Source: Nostoc favosum CHAB5714
GTDB lineage: Bacteria > Cyanobacteriota > Cyanobacteriia > Cyanobacteriales > Nostocaceae
Assembly: GCF_020829495.1 (NCBI RefSeq)
Contig: NZ_JAIVFQ010000042.1
Coordinates: 1-59,662, forward strand
DNA length: 59,662 nt
Reading direction: 5' to 3'
The translations under genes were made by a program, and so were the position numbers. Numbering within the stretch: position 1 is the stretch's first letter; each line of letters opens with the position of its first letter. Positions 8,070 to 17,386 of this stretch are shown in pieces. The notes under the pieces were generated by a model. It did no database searches, had not been told where the DNA came from, and was given only the letters and a program-made list of their open reading frames with translations.

Positions 8070-10985
8070 CTAGAACTCTCCGGCTAAAGCTGCAACGCAT
8101 CGTTCGCAAATTAAGGGATGTTCTGCTGATTCTCCCACATGAGTAGAGTAGTTCCAACAGCGATCGCACTTTTCCCCGTCTGCATTCACTACACCAATTC
8201 CCCAGTCTTCCGTCTGCGCTGTATATTTTAATCCTTGCAACCCTTGAGCAGAATCTAATAATTCCACCTGGGAAGTCAGCAATAGATATCGCAGTTCGTC
8301 AATACCGTTACCCTTAACCGGGTTAAAGGCTTTGATAGCATCACCTAACTGTTTGTGAGGTATATGAATCAAAGCTTTCGCTTCCAAGGAAGAACCAATC
8401 ATTTTTTCTATCCTGGCTTGTTCCAACACCTTGTTAACATCAGTGCGGAGTTGTCGCAGTGCTGACCAAAATTCCGCTAACTCTGGATTACGCCATTTTT
8501 CCTCAACTAGTACCCAACCGGCTTCAAATACCGATTTGTAAGGTGTTTTGTAGGGGAGATATTGCCAGATATCTTCGGCTGTGTGGCATAACACTGGAGC
8601 GATCGCTCGTGCTAAATTATCTATTGCTATCTTCAGCACCGTTTGACAACTGCGACGACGGAAAGCATCGGTTGCACTGATGTACAGCCTATCTTTGGCA
8701 ACATCTAAATAAAAGTTGGATAAATCCACCACGCAGAAATTCTGCACTGTTTGGAAGAAGCGGAAGAATTGGAAACTCTCAAAGGCAACGGTTACTTCCT
8801 CAAATACCTCGGTGATGCGGTGTAGCATATAACGGTCAAGTTCTGGCAATTCCTCGAAGGGAACTGCATCTTTTTCCGGGTCAAAATCATCCAAGCTACC
8901 CAACAAAAACCGCGCTGTATTGCGGATTTTGCCTCTGACATCGTTCATCTGCTTGATGATGTTTTTGCCAATGCGGACATCCCCAGAGTAGTCAACCGAT
9001 GATACCCACAATCTCAAGATATCTGCACCGTAAGGCGGTTCTAATTTTTGATTTTTCCCGCCTTCAATGATTGTATTTGGGTCAACCACATTTCCTTCTG
9101 ACTTACTCATCTTTCGCCCTTGTTCGTCCAAAGCGAAGCCGTGAGTTAGCACAGTTTTGTAAGGTGCAATGTCATTTACAGCTACACTGGTAAGCAAACT
9201 TGACTGGAACCAGCCGCGATGTTGGTCGGAACCTTCCAAATATATATCAGCAGGGTAGCGTAACTCTGGACGCTGTTGGACGACAGATGCCCAAGATGAG
9301 CCAGAATCAAACCATACATCCATTGTGTCTGTACCTCTGCGGTAAGACTTGCCATTTTGACGATAAGATTCGGGTAATAACTCCTCCACTGAAAGTTCCC
9401 ACCAAGCATCAGAACCTTTTTCTGCGATAATTCCTTGGACGTGGTTGATAATTTCTTCATTCAGCAGTGGTTCTCCCGTGGCTTCATCGTAGAAGACGGG
9501 AATGGGTACACCCCAACTCCGCTGACGAGAGATACACCAATCGGAACGTTCCGCGACCATTGGCGTGATGCGATTTTCACCTTGGGCTGGAATCCATTTT
9601 ACAGTTGCGATCGCATCAAGTGCTTCTTCTCTAAATCCTTCCACAGAAGCAAACCATTGTTCAGTAGCACGGAAAATCGTTGGCTTCTTCGTCCGCCAAT
9701 CATAAGGATACTTATGGGGATATGGTTCTTCCTTCAACAAAGAACCAGCCGCAGCCAGTGCATCAATTACCGCTTGATTCCCATCACCCAGCACATTCAA
9801 ACCAGCAAATTGTCCCGCTTCTTCGGTAAAATTGCCATTGTCATCCACTGGTGCAAGGATGGGTAAACCGTAGCGCTGACCAACAATGTAGTCTTCTTGA
9901 CCATGACCAGGAGCAGTATGTACCAACCCAGTACCCGACTCAGTAGTAATGTAATCACCGCCCACGACAATCGAACTTTCCCGGTCAAATAGAGGATGAC
10001 GGTAAGTAGTATGTTCTAAATCATTCCCCTTAAACGTGGCTTTTACAGTTAACTCAACTCCCAACCTTGAAGATAAACGTTCTACTAAATCAGCAGCAAC
10101 GATGAGATAGCGGAACCTCACCCCCTCAGTCTCGCTCCCCCTAAGAGCTTGCGGGGAGGGGGTTGGGGGGTGGGGTTCCACTTCCACCACTGTATAATTC
10201 AAATCTGCATTCACCGCCACAGCCAAATTCCCCGGAATCGTCCAAGGTGTAGTTGTCCAAATAGCCACACCCAAATCTGATAGATATTCCGCCAACAGTG
10301 GTTTTACAGCTTCCGCCAAACTTGTAACTGCAAAAGCTGCATAGATACTGCGGGAAACGTGACCTTCGGGATATTCCAACTCAGCTTCAGCCAAAGCAGT
10401 TTTAGAACTCGGACTCCAGTGAACCGGCTTCAAACCGCGATAGATGTAGCCTTTTAAGAACATCTGACCAAACACGCCAATTTGCGCCGCTTCATATTCC
10501 GGCTTCAGAGTTAGATAAGGGTGGTTCCAGTCACCCCAAATACCGTAGCGTTGAAAATTTTGGCGCTGGTCATTTACCGCAGTTAGAGCAAATTCTTCCG
10601 CTTTCTGCCGCAGTTGTAAAGATGTTAAGTTTTGCCGTTCTGCTGACTTCATATTCTGCAAAACTTTCAACTCAATTGGCAAACCGTGACAATCCCAACC
10701 AGGAACGTAGCGAACTTTACGCCCTTTTAGCAGTTGGTAGCGATTAATAATATCTTTGAGAATTTTATTTAAGGCATGACCAATATGGAGTGAGCCATTA
10801 GCGTAGGGAGGCCCATCGTGCAGTATAAATAATTCGCCGGGGTTATTTTTGGAGAGGCGATCGTAAATTTTATTTTCTTCCCAAAATTTTTGGATTTCAG
10901 GCTCACGCTTGATGGCGTTTGCCCGCATATCAAAATTAGTCTTGGGTAGGTTTACAGTATCTTTGTAACTTCCTGATTCGGTCAC
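8070..10985 (-). CDS. ileS: Isoleucyl-tRNA synthetase
   Basis: Class I aminoacyl-tRNA synthetase charging tRNA-Ile. HIGH lies at residues 67-70 (LHIGHALNK), KMSKS in GRKMSKSEGN, and a C-terminal zinc-type CDRCWNYS...CERC is intact. The open frame continues upstream to 11048, but the GTG at 10985 gives MTESGSYKDTVNLPK, the N-terminus expected for cyanobacterial IleS; ATG at 11048 or 11039 would add 17-21 unusual residues. An insertion of about 21 residues (PHPPTPSPQALRGSETEG region) in the editing-domain part is encoded by the dispersed GC-rich repeat at 10117-10182 and stays in frame. An essential gene, so the product must tolerate it. Confidence 0.96.
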   Translation of the reverse strand: MTESGSYKDTVNLPKTNFDMRANAIKREPEIQKFWEENKIYDRLSKNNPGELFILHDGPPYANGSLHIGHALNKILKDIINRYQLLKGRKVRYVPGWDCHGLPIELKVLQNMKSAERQNLTSLQLRQKAEEFALTAVNDQRQNFQRYGIWGDWNHPYLTLKPEYEAAQIGVFGQMFLKGYIYRGLKPVHWSPSSKTALAEAELEYPEGHVSRSIYAAFAVTSLAEAVKPLLAEYLSDLGVAIWTTTPWTIPGNLAVAVNADLNYTVVEVEPHPPTPSPQALRGSETEGVRFRYLIVAADLVERLSSRLGVELTVKATFKGNDLEHTTYRHPLFDRESSIVVGGDYITTESGTGLVHTAPGHGQEDYIVGQRYGLPILAPVDDNGNFTEEAGQFAGLNVLGDGNQAVIDALAAAGSLLKEEPYPHKYPYDWRTKKPTIFRATEQWFASVEGFREEALDAIATVKWIPAQGENRITPMVAERSDWCISRQRSWGVPIPVFYDEATGEPLLNEEIINHVQGIIAEKGSDAWWELSVEELLPESYRQNGKSYRRGTDTMDVWFDSGSSWASVVQQRPELRYPADIYLEGSDQHRGWFQSSLLTSVAVNDIAPYKTVLTHGFALDEQGRKMSKSEGNVVDPNTIIEGGKNQKLEPPYGADILRLWVSSVDYSGDVRIGKNIIKQMNDVRGKIRNTARFLLGSLDDFDPEKDAVPFEELPELDRYMLHRITEVFEEVTVAFESFQFFRFFQTVQNFCVVDLSNFYLDVAKDRLYISATDAFRRRSCQTVLKIAIDNLARAIAPVLCHTAEDIWQYLPYKTPYKSVFEAGWVLVEEKWRNPELAEFWSALRQLRTDVNKVLEQARIEKMIGSSLEAKALIHIPHKQLGDAIKAFNPVKGNGIDELRYLLLTSQVELLDSAQGLQGLKYTAQTEDWGIGVVNADGEKCDRCWNYSTHVGESAEHPLICERCVAALAGEF
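10117..10182. repeat. GC-rich palindromic repeat inserted in frame in ileS
   Basis: GGAACCCCACCCCCCAACCC on one strand and a matching GGGGGTGAGGTTCC end enclose a CCTCCCCGCAAG core. It is a member of the CCCCACCCCCAACCCCTCCCCGC family found between genes elsewhere (for example 11811, 28155, 49443), here inside a coding sequence. Confidence 0.8.
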
Positions 10986-11087
10986 AGTCTCATGCCTAGA
11001 ATTAGGTGTGCAGGTTTTATTAATTATAGAAGATGACATGAAAACCAAAATTTGCTATTTGAACGTGAGTTTGATAAATATTATTTG

Positions 11088-11212
11088 ACCTCTCCCCCAG
11101 CCCCTCTCCGAAGCGGAGAGGGGAGCAAAAAGCTGAATTTTCGCTCAAGTCTCTCGCTCTCCGACTCGGAGAGGGACGGTTTTGCGTAGTAAAACCAGGG
11201 AGAGGTTTCTAG
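11088..11212. repeat. Dispersed palindromic repeat upstream of ileS
   Basis: ACCTCTCCCCCAGCCCCTCT, a CCGAAGCGG hairpin and the CTCTCCGACTCGGAGAGG hairpin end in CCAGGGAGAGGTTTCT. The outer ACCTCTCCC/GGGAGAGGT ends form inverted repeats. It lies between the divergent ileS and the cyclic-nucleotide-binding gene, within their upstream regions. Confidence 0.65.
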
Positions 11213-11344
11213 GCGATTAGGAGACTAATCAGAAATTTTGCGGAGGTTGAGAGTTAATCAACAGAAAGTAGTATACTTTTGTGGGTTCGCGTAAAGCTAT
11301 CTAAAAGTTTCGTCTAAAAACCAAGAATTTTGGGGTTGCTCTAA

Positions 11345-11713
11345 ATGCTAAGTCCTGTAGTAACAGTCAGTATCTTTCAAAAACAACCCGACCCTCAAGC
11401 ATTTTCAGCAGGCGAAGTCATCTTTGAAGAAGGACAGCCAGGTGAGCACATGTATGGGATTCTGGAAGGAACAGTAGATATATTAGTCAATGGCAAGGTT
11501 GTAGAAACCATTGAGACAGGCGAAGTTTTTGGTGTCGGGGTACTTGTAGGAGTAAAAAATAGAACTTACACAGCTATTGCCAAGGTGGACAGCAAACTTG
11601 CTTTCGTTAATGAGAAAAGGTTTCTTTTTGCCGTTCAGGAAACACCCATGTTTGCCCTCAAGGTGATGAAAAGTTACTCAGAGCGTCTGAGTCGTGTGCA
11701 GCGTATGGTGTGA
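11345..11713 (+). CDS. Single-domain cyclic-nucleotide-binding protein
   Basis: A 122-residue protein consisting almost wholly of one cNMP-binding (CAP_ED-type) domain: FSAGEVIFEEGQPGEHMYGI at about 20-39, GTVDILVNGKVVETIETGEVFG, then a short C-terminal helix. It lacks the helix-turn-helix of Crp/Fnr regulators, so it is not expected to bind DNA alone. The usual arginine of the phosphate-binding cassette is not obvious, so cyclic-nucleotide binding is unproven. No operon partner follows; the stop runs straight into repeats. Confidence 0.8.
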   Translation: MLSPVVTVSIFQKQPDPQAFSAGEVIFEEGQPGEHMYGILEGTVDILVNGKVVETIETGEVFGVGVLVGVKNRTYTAIAKVDSKLAFVNEKRFLFAVQETPMFALKVMKSYSERLSRVQRMV

Positions 11714-11787
11714 GGCAGGAGGCAGGAGGCAGGGGGCAGGGGACATGTGTACCTCTCATTGCAAGACTCTACGTGAAGGTTTTCGTA

Positions 11788-11909
11788 AGACCTCTTGCAA
11801 AAGTCCTTAACACCCCACCCCCAACCCCTCCCCGCTTGCGGGGAGGGGAGCGTTTGCTTTACTCAAATGCGGGGTGGGGTTCTTTATTTTTGATTTATGC
11901 AAGAGGTCT
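11788..11909. mobile_element. MITE family 2, copy A (AGACCTCTTGCA ends)
   Basis: A 122-bp element with perfect 12-bp ends AGACCTCTTGCA / TGCAAGAGGTCT, flanked by the direct repeat GTA (3-bp target duplication). The interior carries the GC-rich CCCCTCCCCGCTTGCGGGG hairpin. A second copy at 49421-49542 has the same length and ATT duplications. No transposase inside. Confidence 0.88.
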
Positions 11910-11993
11910 GTAGAGAAGCGATGCAGTATTGCAAGTGAGCCTCCAGCCCTCTGCTTTTCTTGGTGAAACATGAAAGATTTACCGGAGGTAGCA

Positions 11994-12359
11994 ATGGCGC
12001 GTAAACGGTTGATTATCGAGATGGGGATGGGAATAGATCAACATGGACAAGATCCTACAGTAGCAGCATCTAGGGCAGTACGGAATGCGATCGCTCATAA
12101 TGCCTTACCTGGTGTTTGGGAGGTTGCTGGCTTAAGTCACCCCAATGAAATGATTGTAGAGGTTCAGGTAGCAGTTCCATATCCAGAGCAAGTTAGAGAA
12201 GAAGAGGTATTAGCTGTACTACCATTTGGTCGGAAAACTCTTACCGTAGAATCTGGGGGGATGGTAGTTCAAGGGCGGGCGATTCCCGAACTCAATGATA
12301 AAAATGATGAAATGTTAATTGCGATCGCTGCTGTTACAGTTTTAATCGAAGATAAGTAG
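11994..12359 (+). CDS. Lin0512 family protein
   Basis: A 121-residue protein matching the Lin0512 family, conserved and of unknown function. Landmarks: KRLIIEMGMGIDQHGQDPT at the N-terminus, AASRAVRNAIAHNALPG, and a late ND-containing loop before IAIAAVTVLI. The ATG at 11994 is chosen over 11970 because GGAGG lies five bases upstream of it (11984-11988). A HIP1 octamer lies in the gene. The gene is intact and stands alone between two repeat regions. Confidence 0.85.
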   Translation: MARKRLIIEMGMGIDQHGQDPTVAASRAVRNAIAHNALPGVWEVAGLSHPNEMIVEVQVAVPYPEQVREEEVLAVLPFGRKTLTVESGGMVVQGRAIPELNDKNDEMLIAIAAVTVLIEDK

Positions 12360-12471
12360 CTGAGGTCAAAGGTACGTAAGCTGACAATTACCTTTGTTTG
12401 CGCTTGAGAGATTATACCGAAAAGTTTTTAATTTATTTGAGCATCGGCTTTGAAAGTATATCTGTGATTTT

Positions 12472-12750
12472 TAATTGCCAGGTATATTTGCTGATTACTT
12501 TATCAAAATGCCTAATTGCTTTATCAAAATGCCTGTTTACTTTCTCAAAATACTGAAATGCTTTATCAAAATGGCATTTGACTTACTCAAAATGCCTTAT
12601 GACTTATTCATTTTGGTGTTTTCCGCAAGTAAAATGACGTTTTACTTACTCAAACCCCAGTTTACTTATTCATTTTGGTGTTTTCCGCAAGTAAAATGAC
12701 GTTTTACTTACTCAAACCCCAGTTTACTTACTCATTTTGGTGTTTTCCGC
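12472..12750. repeat. 21-bp tandem array with 62-bp higher-order repeat
   Basis: Successive 21-base units built on GCTTTATCAAAATGCCT, then TTACTTACTCAAA and TATTCATTTTGGTG variants. From 12609 a 62-bp block (CATTTTGGTGTTTTCCGCAA and following) is repeated at 12671 and begins again at 12733. The array ends abruptly at the first recognisable codons of the Rieske-oxygenase pseudogene. Confidence 0.85.
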
Positions 12751-13652
<902 letters not shown>

Positions 13653-13654
13653 CT

Positions 13655-13898
13655 ATCCCGCCTCGGAATGAATTCCGAGTCTCATAGTTGAAGTCCACGC
13701 TTTGTGGACTGAATAATCAATTTAGGGAACTCCAAAAAATAAATTATCCCATTTCTGGACTTCACTACGACTTTCCCTCCCCCAGCTAGAAAGCTCCCTG
13801 TTCCTAAAGCGATGGGATATTTTTTTATTTGGAAGTCCCTTAGTCCACAAAGCGTGGACTTCAGCTATGAGCCGCTAAACTTTAGTTCAGGGCGGGAT
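13655..13898. repeat. Long inverted repeat (CATAGCTGAAGTCCACG type) split by a MITE
   Basis: Left arm at about 13655-13711 (TCCCGCC...CTCATAGTTGAAGTCCACGC) and right arm at 13841-13898 (GCGTGGACTTCAGCTATGAG...GGCGGGA) are inverted relative to each other. Each arm also carries its own hairpin, AGTCCAC-N5-GTGGACT. MITE family 3 copy A sits at the centre. Related arms (AGTCCGTTAAAACGGACT) occur at 46145 and 51507. Confidence 0.75.
13725..13839. mobile_element. MITE family 3, copy A (GGGACTTCC ends, TTA duplication)
   Basis: 115 bp, beginning GGGAACTCCAAAAAATAAAT and ending TTTATTTGGAAGTCCC, imperfect inverted repeats of about 25 bp, flanked on both sides by TTA (13722-13724 and 13840-13842). 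Confidence 0.88.
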
Positions 13899-13899
13899 G

Positions 13900-14075
13900 T
13901 CGGTAAGTGTGAGAGTTTAACTGTACCGAAAGTTTGTTTACCTGAAACAATTTGCTCAAACCCCAAGTCTTGTTAAGTCATGCTCAAGTTAGTGGCTCTG
14001 CGCTAAAGTAAAAATATTGGGATAAAAATCTCTGCCAGTAAGTTCAATACACCACTAATCTTTACCACTGCGGCG
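13900..14075. other. Intergenic, no recognised feature
   Basis: No reading frame or repeat was recognised here. It presumably carries the promoter of the 14076 gene. Confidence 0.4.
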
Positions 14076-14417
14076 ATGATGTCTCAAGAGCATAACGAAT
14101 CACTCCAAATTCAGGAGATCACCAAACTAAAACCGAAACACTTTGCTGATTTAGTTAGATCAGCACAATTGGTTTTCGACCCCACAGCAGGAGTTTCGGG
14201 AAGGAGTATAACAGTTGACTGGGAACAATTCGGAATTCCCCATGATGTAGCGGACAATCTCAAATCACTTGGTCAGCAATACCAATATGCATCTCCTCAC
14301 ATTCCTGTTGAAGACATTTGGAGGAAATTAACTCCAGAAACTCGTATTTGGTTCGTTGAAAATAAAGATAGGTTGTGGCAGCTTGAAGAAGCTTTCCCAG
14401 CCCTTGACGAAGATTAA
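14076..14417 (+). CDS. Hypothetical protein
   Basis: A 113-residue acidic soluble protein that I do not recognise as a named family. It has no signal peptide or membrane segment. The C-terminal half is rich in tryptophan and acidic residues (EDIWRKLTPETRIWFVENKD). Codon use is like its neighbours and the frame is complete; the second methionine (14079) is an equally good start. The neighbours are repeats, so context gives no clue. Confidence 0.6.
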   Translation: MMSQEHNESLQIQEITKLKPKHFADLVRSAQLVFDPTAGVSGRSITVDWEQFGIPHDVADNLKSLGQQYQYASPHIPVEDIWRKLTPETRIWFVENKDRLWQLEEAFPALDED

Positions 14418-14713
14418 ACGGCTGAATCATTGAAAGGAATATAAATTATTTGTAGGGGCACAACGATCATTGTGCCCCTATCCTCTCTCTATAGGCATTT
14501 TTGTTTGAATACAACACGCGGTAAATTTAAACCTAGTAGTCCACCAGACCAACTTTAATCGATAAAGAAGTTTGTAGTAAGGACTTTAGTCCTTGATTTG
14601 AGCGCTAAAGCGCTCACTACGAACCTAGTGAACTTGACTTGATAGACTCTAGTTATCTTGTGCGATCGCATTACCTTAAATGCATAGTTAAATTAATAAA
14701 AAAGCTCATATCG

Positions 14714-15898
14714 ATGAATCAAAGCCTAAGTGTTGCTCCCAGTCTAGAAGAACACACTCATGAAAATCCCGTTGTTACCAAACAACAGCTATTTACGAAG
14801 CAACTAATTGTCCTTGTTTTGGAAATGCTTCTGGCATTACCTCTGGGTTTACTCCTCGCCAAGTTCCAAATTGGCAGAATTGCCTGGATATTTGGCGGGA
14901 TTGCTGCTGGTACAGTGGTTCTTCAAGGGTGTCGAATTTTTTATCAATATTCTCCCCAACCAAACCGCACTGCTAGAAAAGTGGGAATGGCACTTGTAGG
15001 CTTAACTGTCGGCGCTTCCAATGCTCACGGTAATCTAGCTAGTGTTGCTTCTAATATTCCCATATTTATTTTTCTTACCTTGTTTCTACTGCTGAGTGGA
15101 AGCTGTATTGGTTATATTTACTCGCGCCTTAGCAAAACCAACCTGTTAACAGCAATGCTGGCTACAGTTCCTGGTGGTGTAGGAATTATGGCAGCGATCG
15201 CTGCCGATTACAACAAAAATGTTAGTTTGGTTGCCTTAGTTCAGGCGATTCGCGTCACCTCAGTAGTTGTTCTAATTCCCTTCATCGCTAAGACATCAAC
15301 TGGTAATTACTCTTTGCAAACACTCCCAATCAACGCTGCTTGGCTCAATTTCGATCCATCTCAACTAGAATTACTCTTGTTAGTACTGCTAATTACTGGA
15401 TTAGTAGTTTATCCAGCTATATTATTTAAAATTCCGGCTGGCGATTTCTTTGGTGCATTGTTGATTGGTATCGGGTTTAATCCTTTGCTACATTGGCTGC
15501 CTTTTGTAGGTGATATTAGCTTTAGTCCGCCGCCAATAATTAACTTATTGGGTCAAATGCTCCTGGGAATTACTATTGGTGAGTATTGGGGAGACAAACC
15601 CAACTTTAGAAAGCGGACTGTCGGCTATGCCTTAATGTCTGTGGGCATGACCCTAATAGCGGGAGCGATCGCTGCTATAATTGCGATGCAATTAACCTCT
15701 TGGGACTGGTTAACCTGTCTATTAGTCACAGCACCAGGAGGATCAGCAGAAATGATCCTAGTTTCACTGGCATTGAATCATAATGTTGAAATTGTCACAA
15801 CTGGTCATTTAGTGCGACTAATTGCAATTAATAGTTCCCTGCCACTTTGGGTGTTTTTGTTTCGCCGTCTAGATGAGCGACTTTCTGAATCAGTTTAA
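14714..15898 (+). CDS. AbrB family integral membrane protein
   Basis: A membrane protein of about 394 residues with roughly ten hydrophobic segments and an internal duplication typical of the family named AbrB (also 'ammonia monooxygenase-like'): the glycine-rich motif ATVPGGVGIMAAIAADY in the first half recurs as VTAPGGSAEMILVSLALNHN in the second. Function is unproven; members are thought to be transporters or regulators. The frame is open from 14639, but the ATG at 14714 (MNQSLSVAPS) is preferred because the upstream residues look like translated non-coding DNA. No strong ribosome site is visible. Confidence 0.82.
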   Translation: MNQSLSVAPSLEEHTHENPVVTKQQLFTKQLIVLVLEMLLALPLGLLLAKFQIGRIAWIFGGIAAGTVVLQGCRIFYQYSPQPNRTARKVGMALVGLTVGASNAHGNLASVASNIPIFIFLTLFLLLSGSCIGYIYSRLSKTNLLTAMLATVPGGVGIMAAIAADYNKNVSLVALVQAIRVTSVVVLIPFIAKTSTGNYSLQTLPINAAWLNFDPSQLELLLLVLLITGLVVYPAILFKIPAGDFFGALLIGIGFNPLLHWLPFVGDISFSPPPIINLLGQMLLGITIGEYWGDKPNFRKRTVGYALMSVGMTLIAGAIAAIIAMQLTSWDWLTCLLVTAPGGSAEMILVSLALNHNVEIVTTGHLVRLIAINSSLPLWVFLFRRLDERLSESV

Positions 15899-15997
15899 TT
15901 GTTGAAGGCAGTGCATAGAGGTAGGGGAGTAGAAAGGTAAAAGAAATATATTTTGGAATGCAACAATGAGTCTTTGAACTCTGTTAATGAGTCTTTA

Positions 15998-16107
15998 GGG
16001 ACTTCCAAGAAATAAATTATCCAAATAAACGAACCACAGAGACACAGAGAACACAGAGAGAGGAGAAATAGAGAGAGTTTTGGAACATTTTTTTATTTGG
16101 AAGTCCC
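15998..16107. mobile_element. MITE family 3, copy B
   Basis: 110 bp, from GGGACTTCCAAGAAATAAAT to TTTATTTGGAAGTCCC, with TTA on each side (15995-15997 and 16108-16110). The interior carries GAACCACAGAGACACAGAGA-type sequence. Inserted into the 21-bp array. Confidence 0.9.
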
Positions 16108-16313
16108 TTAATACTCGCCGACGAGTCTTTGATACTCGTGAATGAGTCTTTGATACTCGCCGACGAGTCTTTGATACTCGTGAATGAGTCTTTTTTACTC
16201 GCCGACGAGTCTTTGATACTCGTGCATGAGTCTTTGATACTCGCCGACGAGTCTTTGATACTCGTGAATGAGTCTTTGATACTCGCCAACGAGTCTTTGA
16301 TACTCGTGAATGA

Positions 16314-16460
16314 TATCATGTCCGCATAATTAGTTATGATTCCCACAGTCATTCCACCCCACCCCGCCAAAGCTACGCTTTGTCTCCCCTCCCGAAGAGC
16401 GGGGAGGGGATTAAGGGGTGGGGTTCTTGGGGTTTAATAAGTAATCAAGCGGACATGATA
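16314..16460. mobile_element. MITE family 4, copy A (TATCATGTCCGC ends)
   Basis: 147 bp with perfect 12-bp inverted ends TATCATGTCCGC / GCGGACATGATA and a TGA direct duplication on each side. The disrupted sequence GTGAA-TGA-GTCTTT is exactly a 21-bp array unit. The interior contains the GC-rich CCCCTCCC...GGGAGGGG hairpin. Confidence 0.9.
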
Positions 16461-16603
16461 TGAGTCTTTTTTACTCGTGGATGCACATCATAGCTCTCCC
16501 GCCTTTCCTTTAAACTGTCAGCTTCAGGGATTATTCTAAATTTAGATGTTGCAGTTTTTGTCAACTACTTTTAAAGGACTGGCGCTTTCGGAGTTAGGAA
16601 AGA

Positions 16604-17308
16604 ATGGAAAGAACAGCAAACCCAAGAGTCAAAATTTGCTGTATTAGCAGCATAGAAGAAGCATGGATTGCCATTCGTTGCGGTGCATCTGCCCTCGGCT
16701 TGGTTTCTCAGATGCCAAGTGGCCCCGGTGTCATCTCTGAGGAACTCATTGCGAAAATAGCTGCTTGTGTACCACCCCCGATCGCTACTTTTTTACTTAC
16801 TTCAAGCCTTGATGCTCAAGAGATTATTCAGCAAGTAAGGTGCTGTCGAACAAATACTGTACAAATCTGCGATTACCTAGAATCAGGAAGCTATCAAGAT
16901 ATACGAGATGCCTTACCTGGGATCTCCATTGTCCAAGTAATTCATGTCATTACAGAAAAATCTATAGACGAGGCAATCAATGTAGCGCCCTACGTAGATG
17001 CAATTCTACTAGACTCCGGCAATCAATCACTGCTGATTAAAGAGTTGGGCGGCACAGGACGCTTACATGACTGGAACTTGAGCGCCAAAATCCGTGAGCA
17101 GGTAAACGTGCCAATTTTCTTAGCTGGAGGGCTAAAACCTGAAAATGTTGCGATCGCAGTCAAACAAGTTGCTCCTTTCGGACTAGATTTGTGTAGCGCG
17201 GTTCGTAGCAATGGCAAATTAGATGAGAATAAACTGAAGCTGTTCTTCCAGCAATTGAATAGGGCATTGGGCAGAAGCGAGATAAAACTCCCAACTCCTA
17301 ACTCCTAA
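16604..17308 (+). CDS. Phosphoribosylanthranilate isomerase family protein (TrpF-like)
   Basis: A 234-residue (beta/alpha)8 protein of the TrpF family, which converts phosphoribosylanthranilate to its carboxyphenylamino-deoxyribulose isomer in tryptophan synthesis. The first strand reads RVKICCIS (KICG in standard TrpF; the catalytic Cys is kept), ILLDSG carries the catalytic Asp, and GGTGRLHDW and FLAGGLKPENV match the phosphate-binding loops. The divergence (CC for CG, GLDLCSAVR for the usual VDVSSGVE) suggests a paralogue, not necessarily the main TrpF. The last codons (about LPTPNS) run into the heptamer repeat at 17284, so the C-terminus is repeat-derived. Confidence 0.78.
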   Translation: MERTANPRVKICCISSIEEAWIAIRCGASALGLVSQMPSGPGVISEELIAKIAACVPPPIATFLLTSSLDAQEIIQQVRCCRTNTVQICDYLESGSYQDIRDALPGISIVQVIHVITEKSIDEAINVAPYVDAILLDSGNQSLLIKELGGTGRLHDWNLSAKIREQVNVPIFLAGGLKPENVAIAVKQVAPFGLDLCSAVRSNGKLDENKLKLFFQQLNRALGRSEIKLPTPNS

Positions 17309-17361
17309 CTCCCAACTCCTAACTCCTAACTCCCCACTCCCCACTCCCCACTCCCCACTCC
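17284..17361. repeat. AACTCCT/CACTCCC heptamer tandem repeat
   Basis: About eleven 7-base units, first AACTCCC/AACTCCT and then CACTCCC. The same heptamers in opposite orientation (GTTAGGA, GTGGGGA) make up the array at 56594. It overlaps the 3' end of the TrpF-like gene and leads into the DUF1838 gene. Confidence 0.85.
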
Positions 17362-17386
17362 CTTTCAAATACAAAGGATGCTTTAG

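Larger units (their letters stand above)
15965..16485. repeat. 21-bp tandem array (GAGTCTTTGATACTCG), twice invaded
   Basis: About ten consecutive 21-base units alternate GAGTCTTTGATACTCGCCGAC and the GTGAAT-ending version, giving a 42-base super-period. Each unit holds the small palindrome GAGT-CTTTGAT-ACTC. Outlying units lie at 15967-15996 and 16461-16485 because two MITEs (15998-16107 and 16314-16460) have inserted into the array. Both strands are open in translation, but only as 7-residue repeats; this is not a gene. It is not CRISPR: there are no unique spacers. Confidence 0.88.

Noticed and set aside
9435..9866. 143-residue plus-strand frame
   Set aside because: Antisense to the conserved catalytic part of ileS.
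16110..16312. CRISPR-like array of regular repeats
   Set aside because: Units are contiguous 21-mers that alternate two variants; there are no unique spacers and no cas genes.
16017..16370. Ser/Asp-rich 117-residue repeat protein on the minus strand
   Set aside because: It is the translation of the 21-bp array plus two MITEs.
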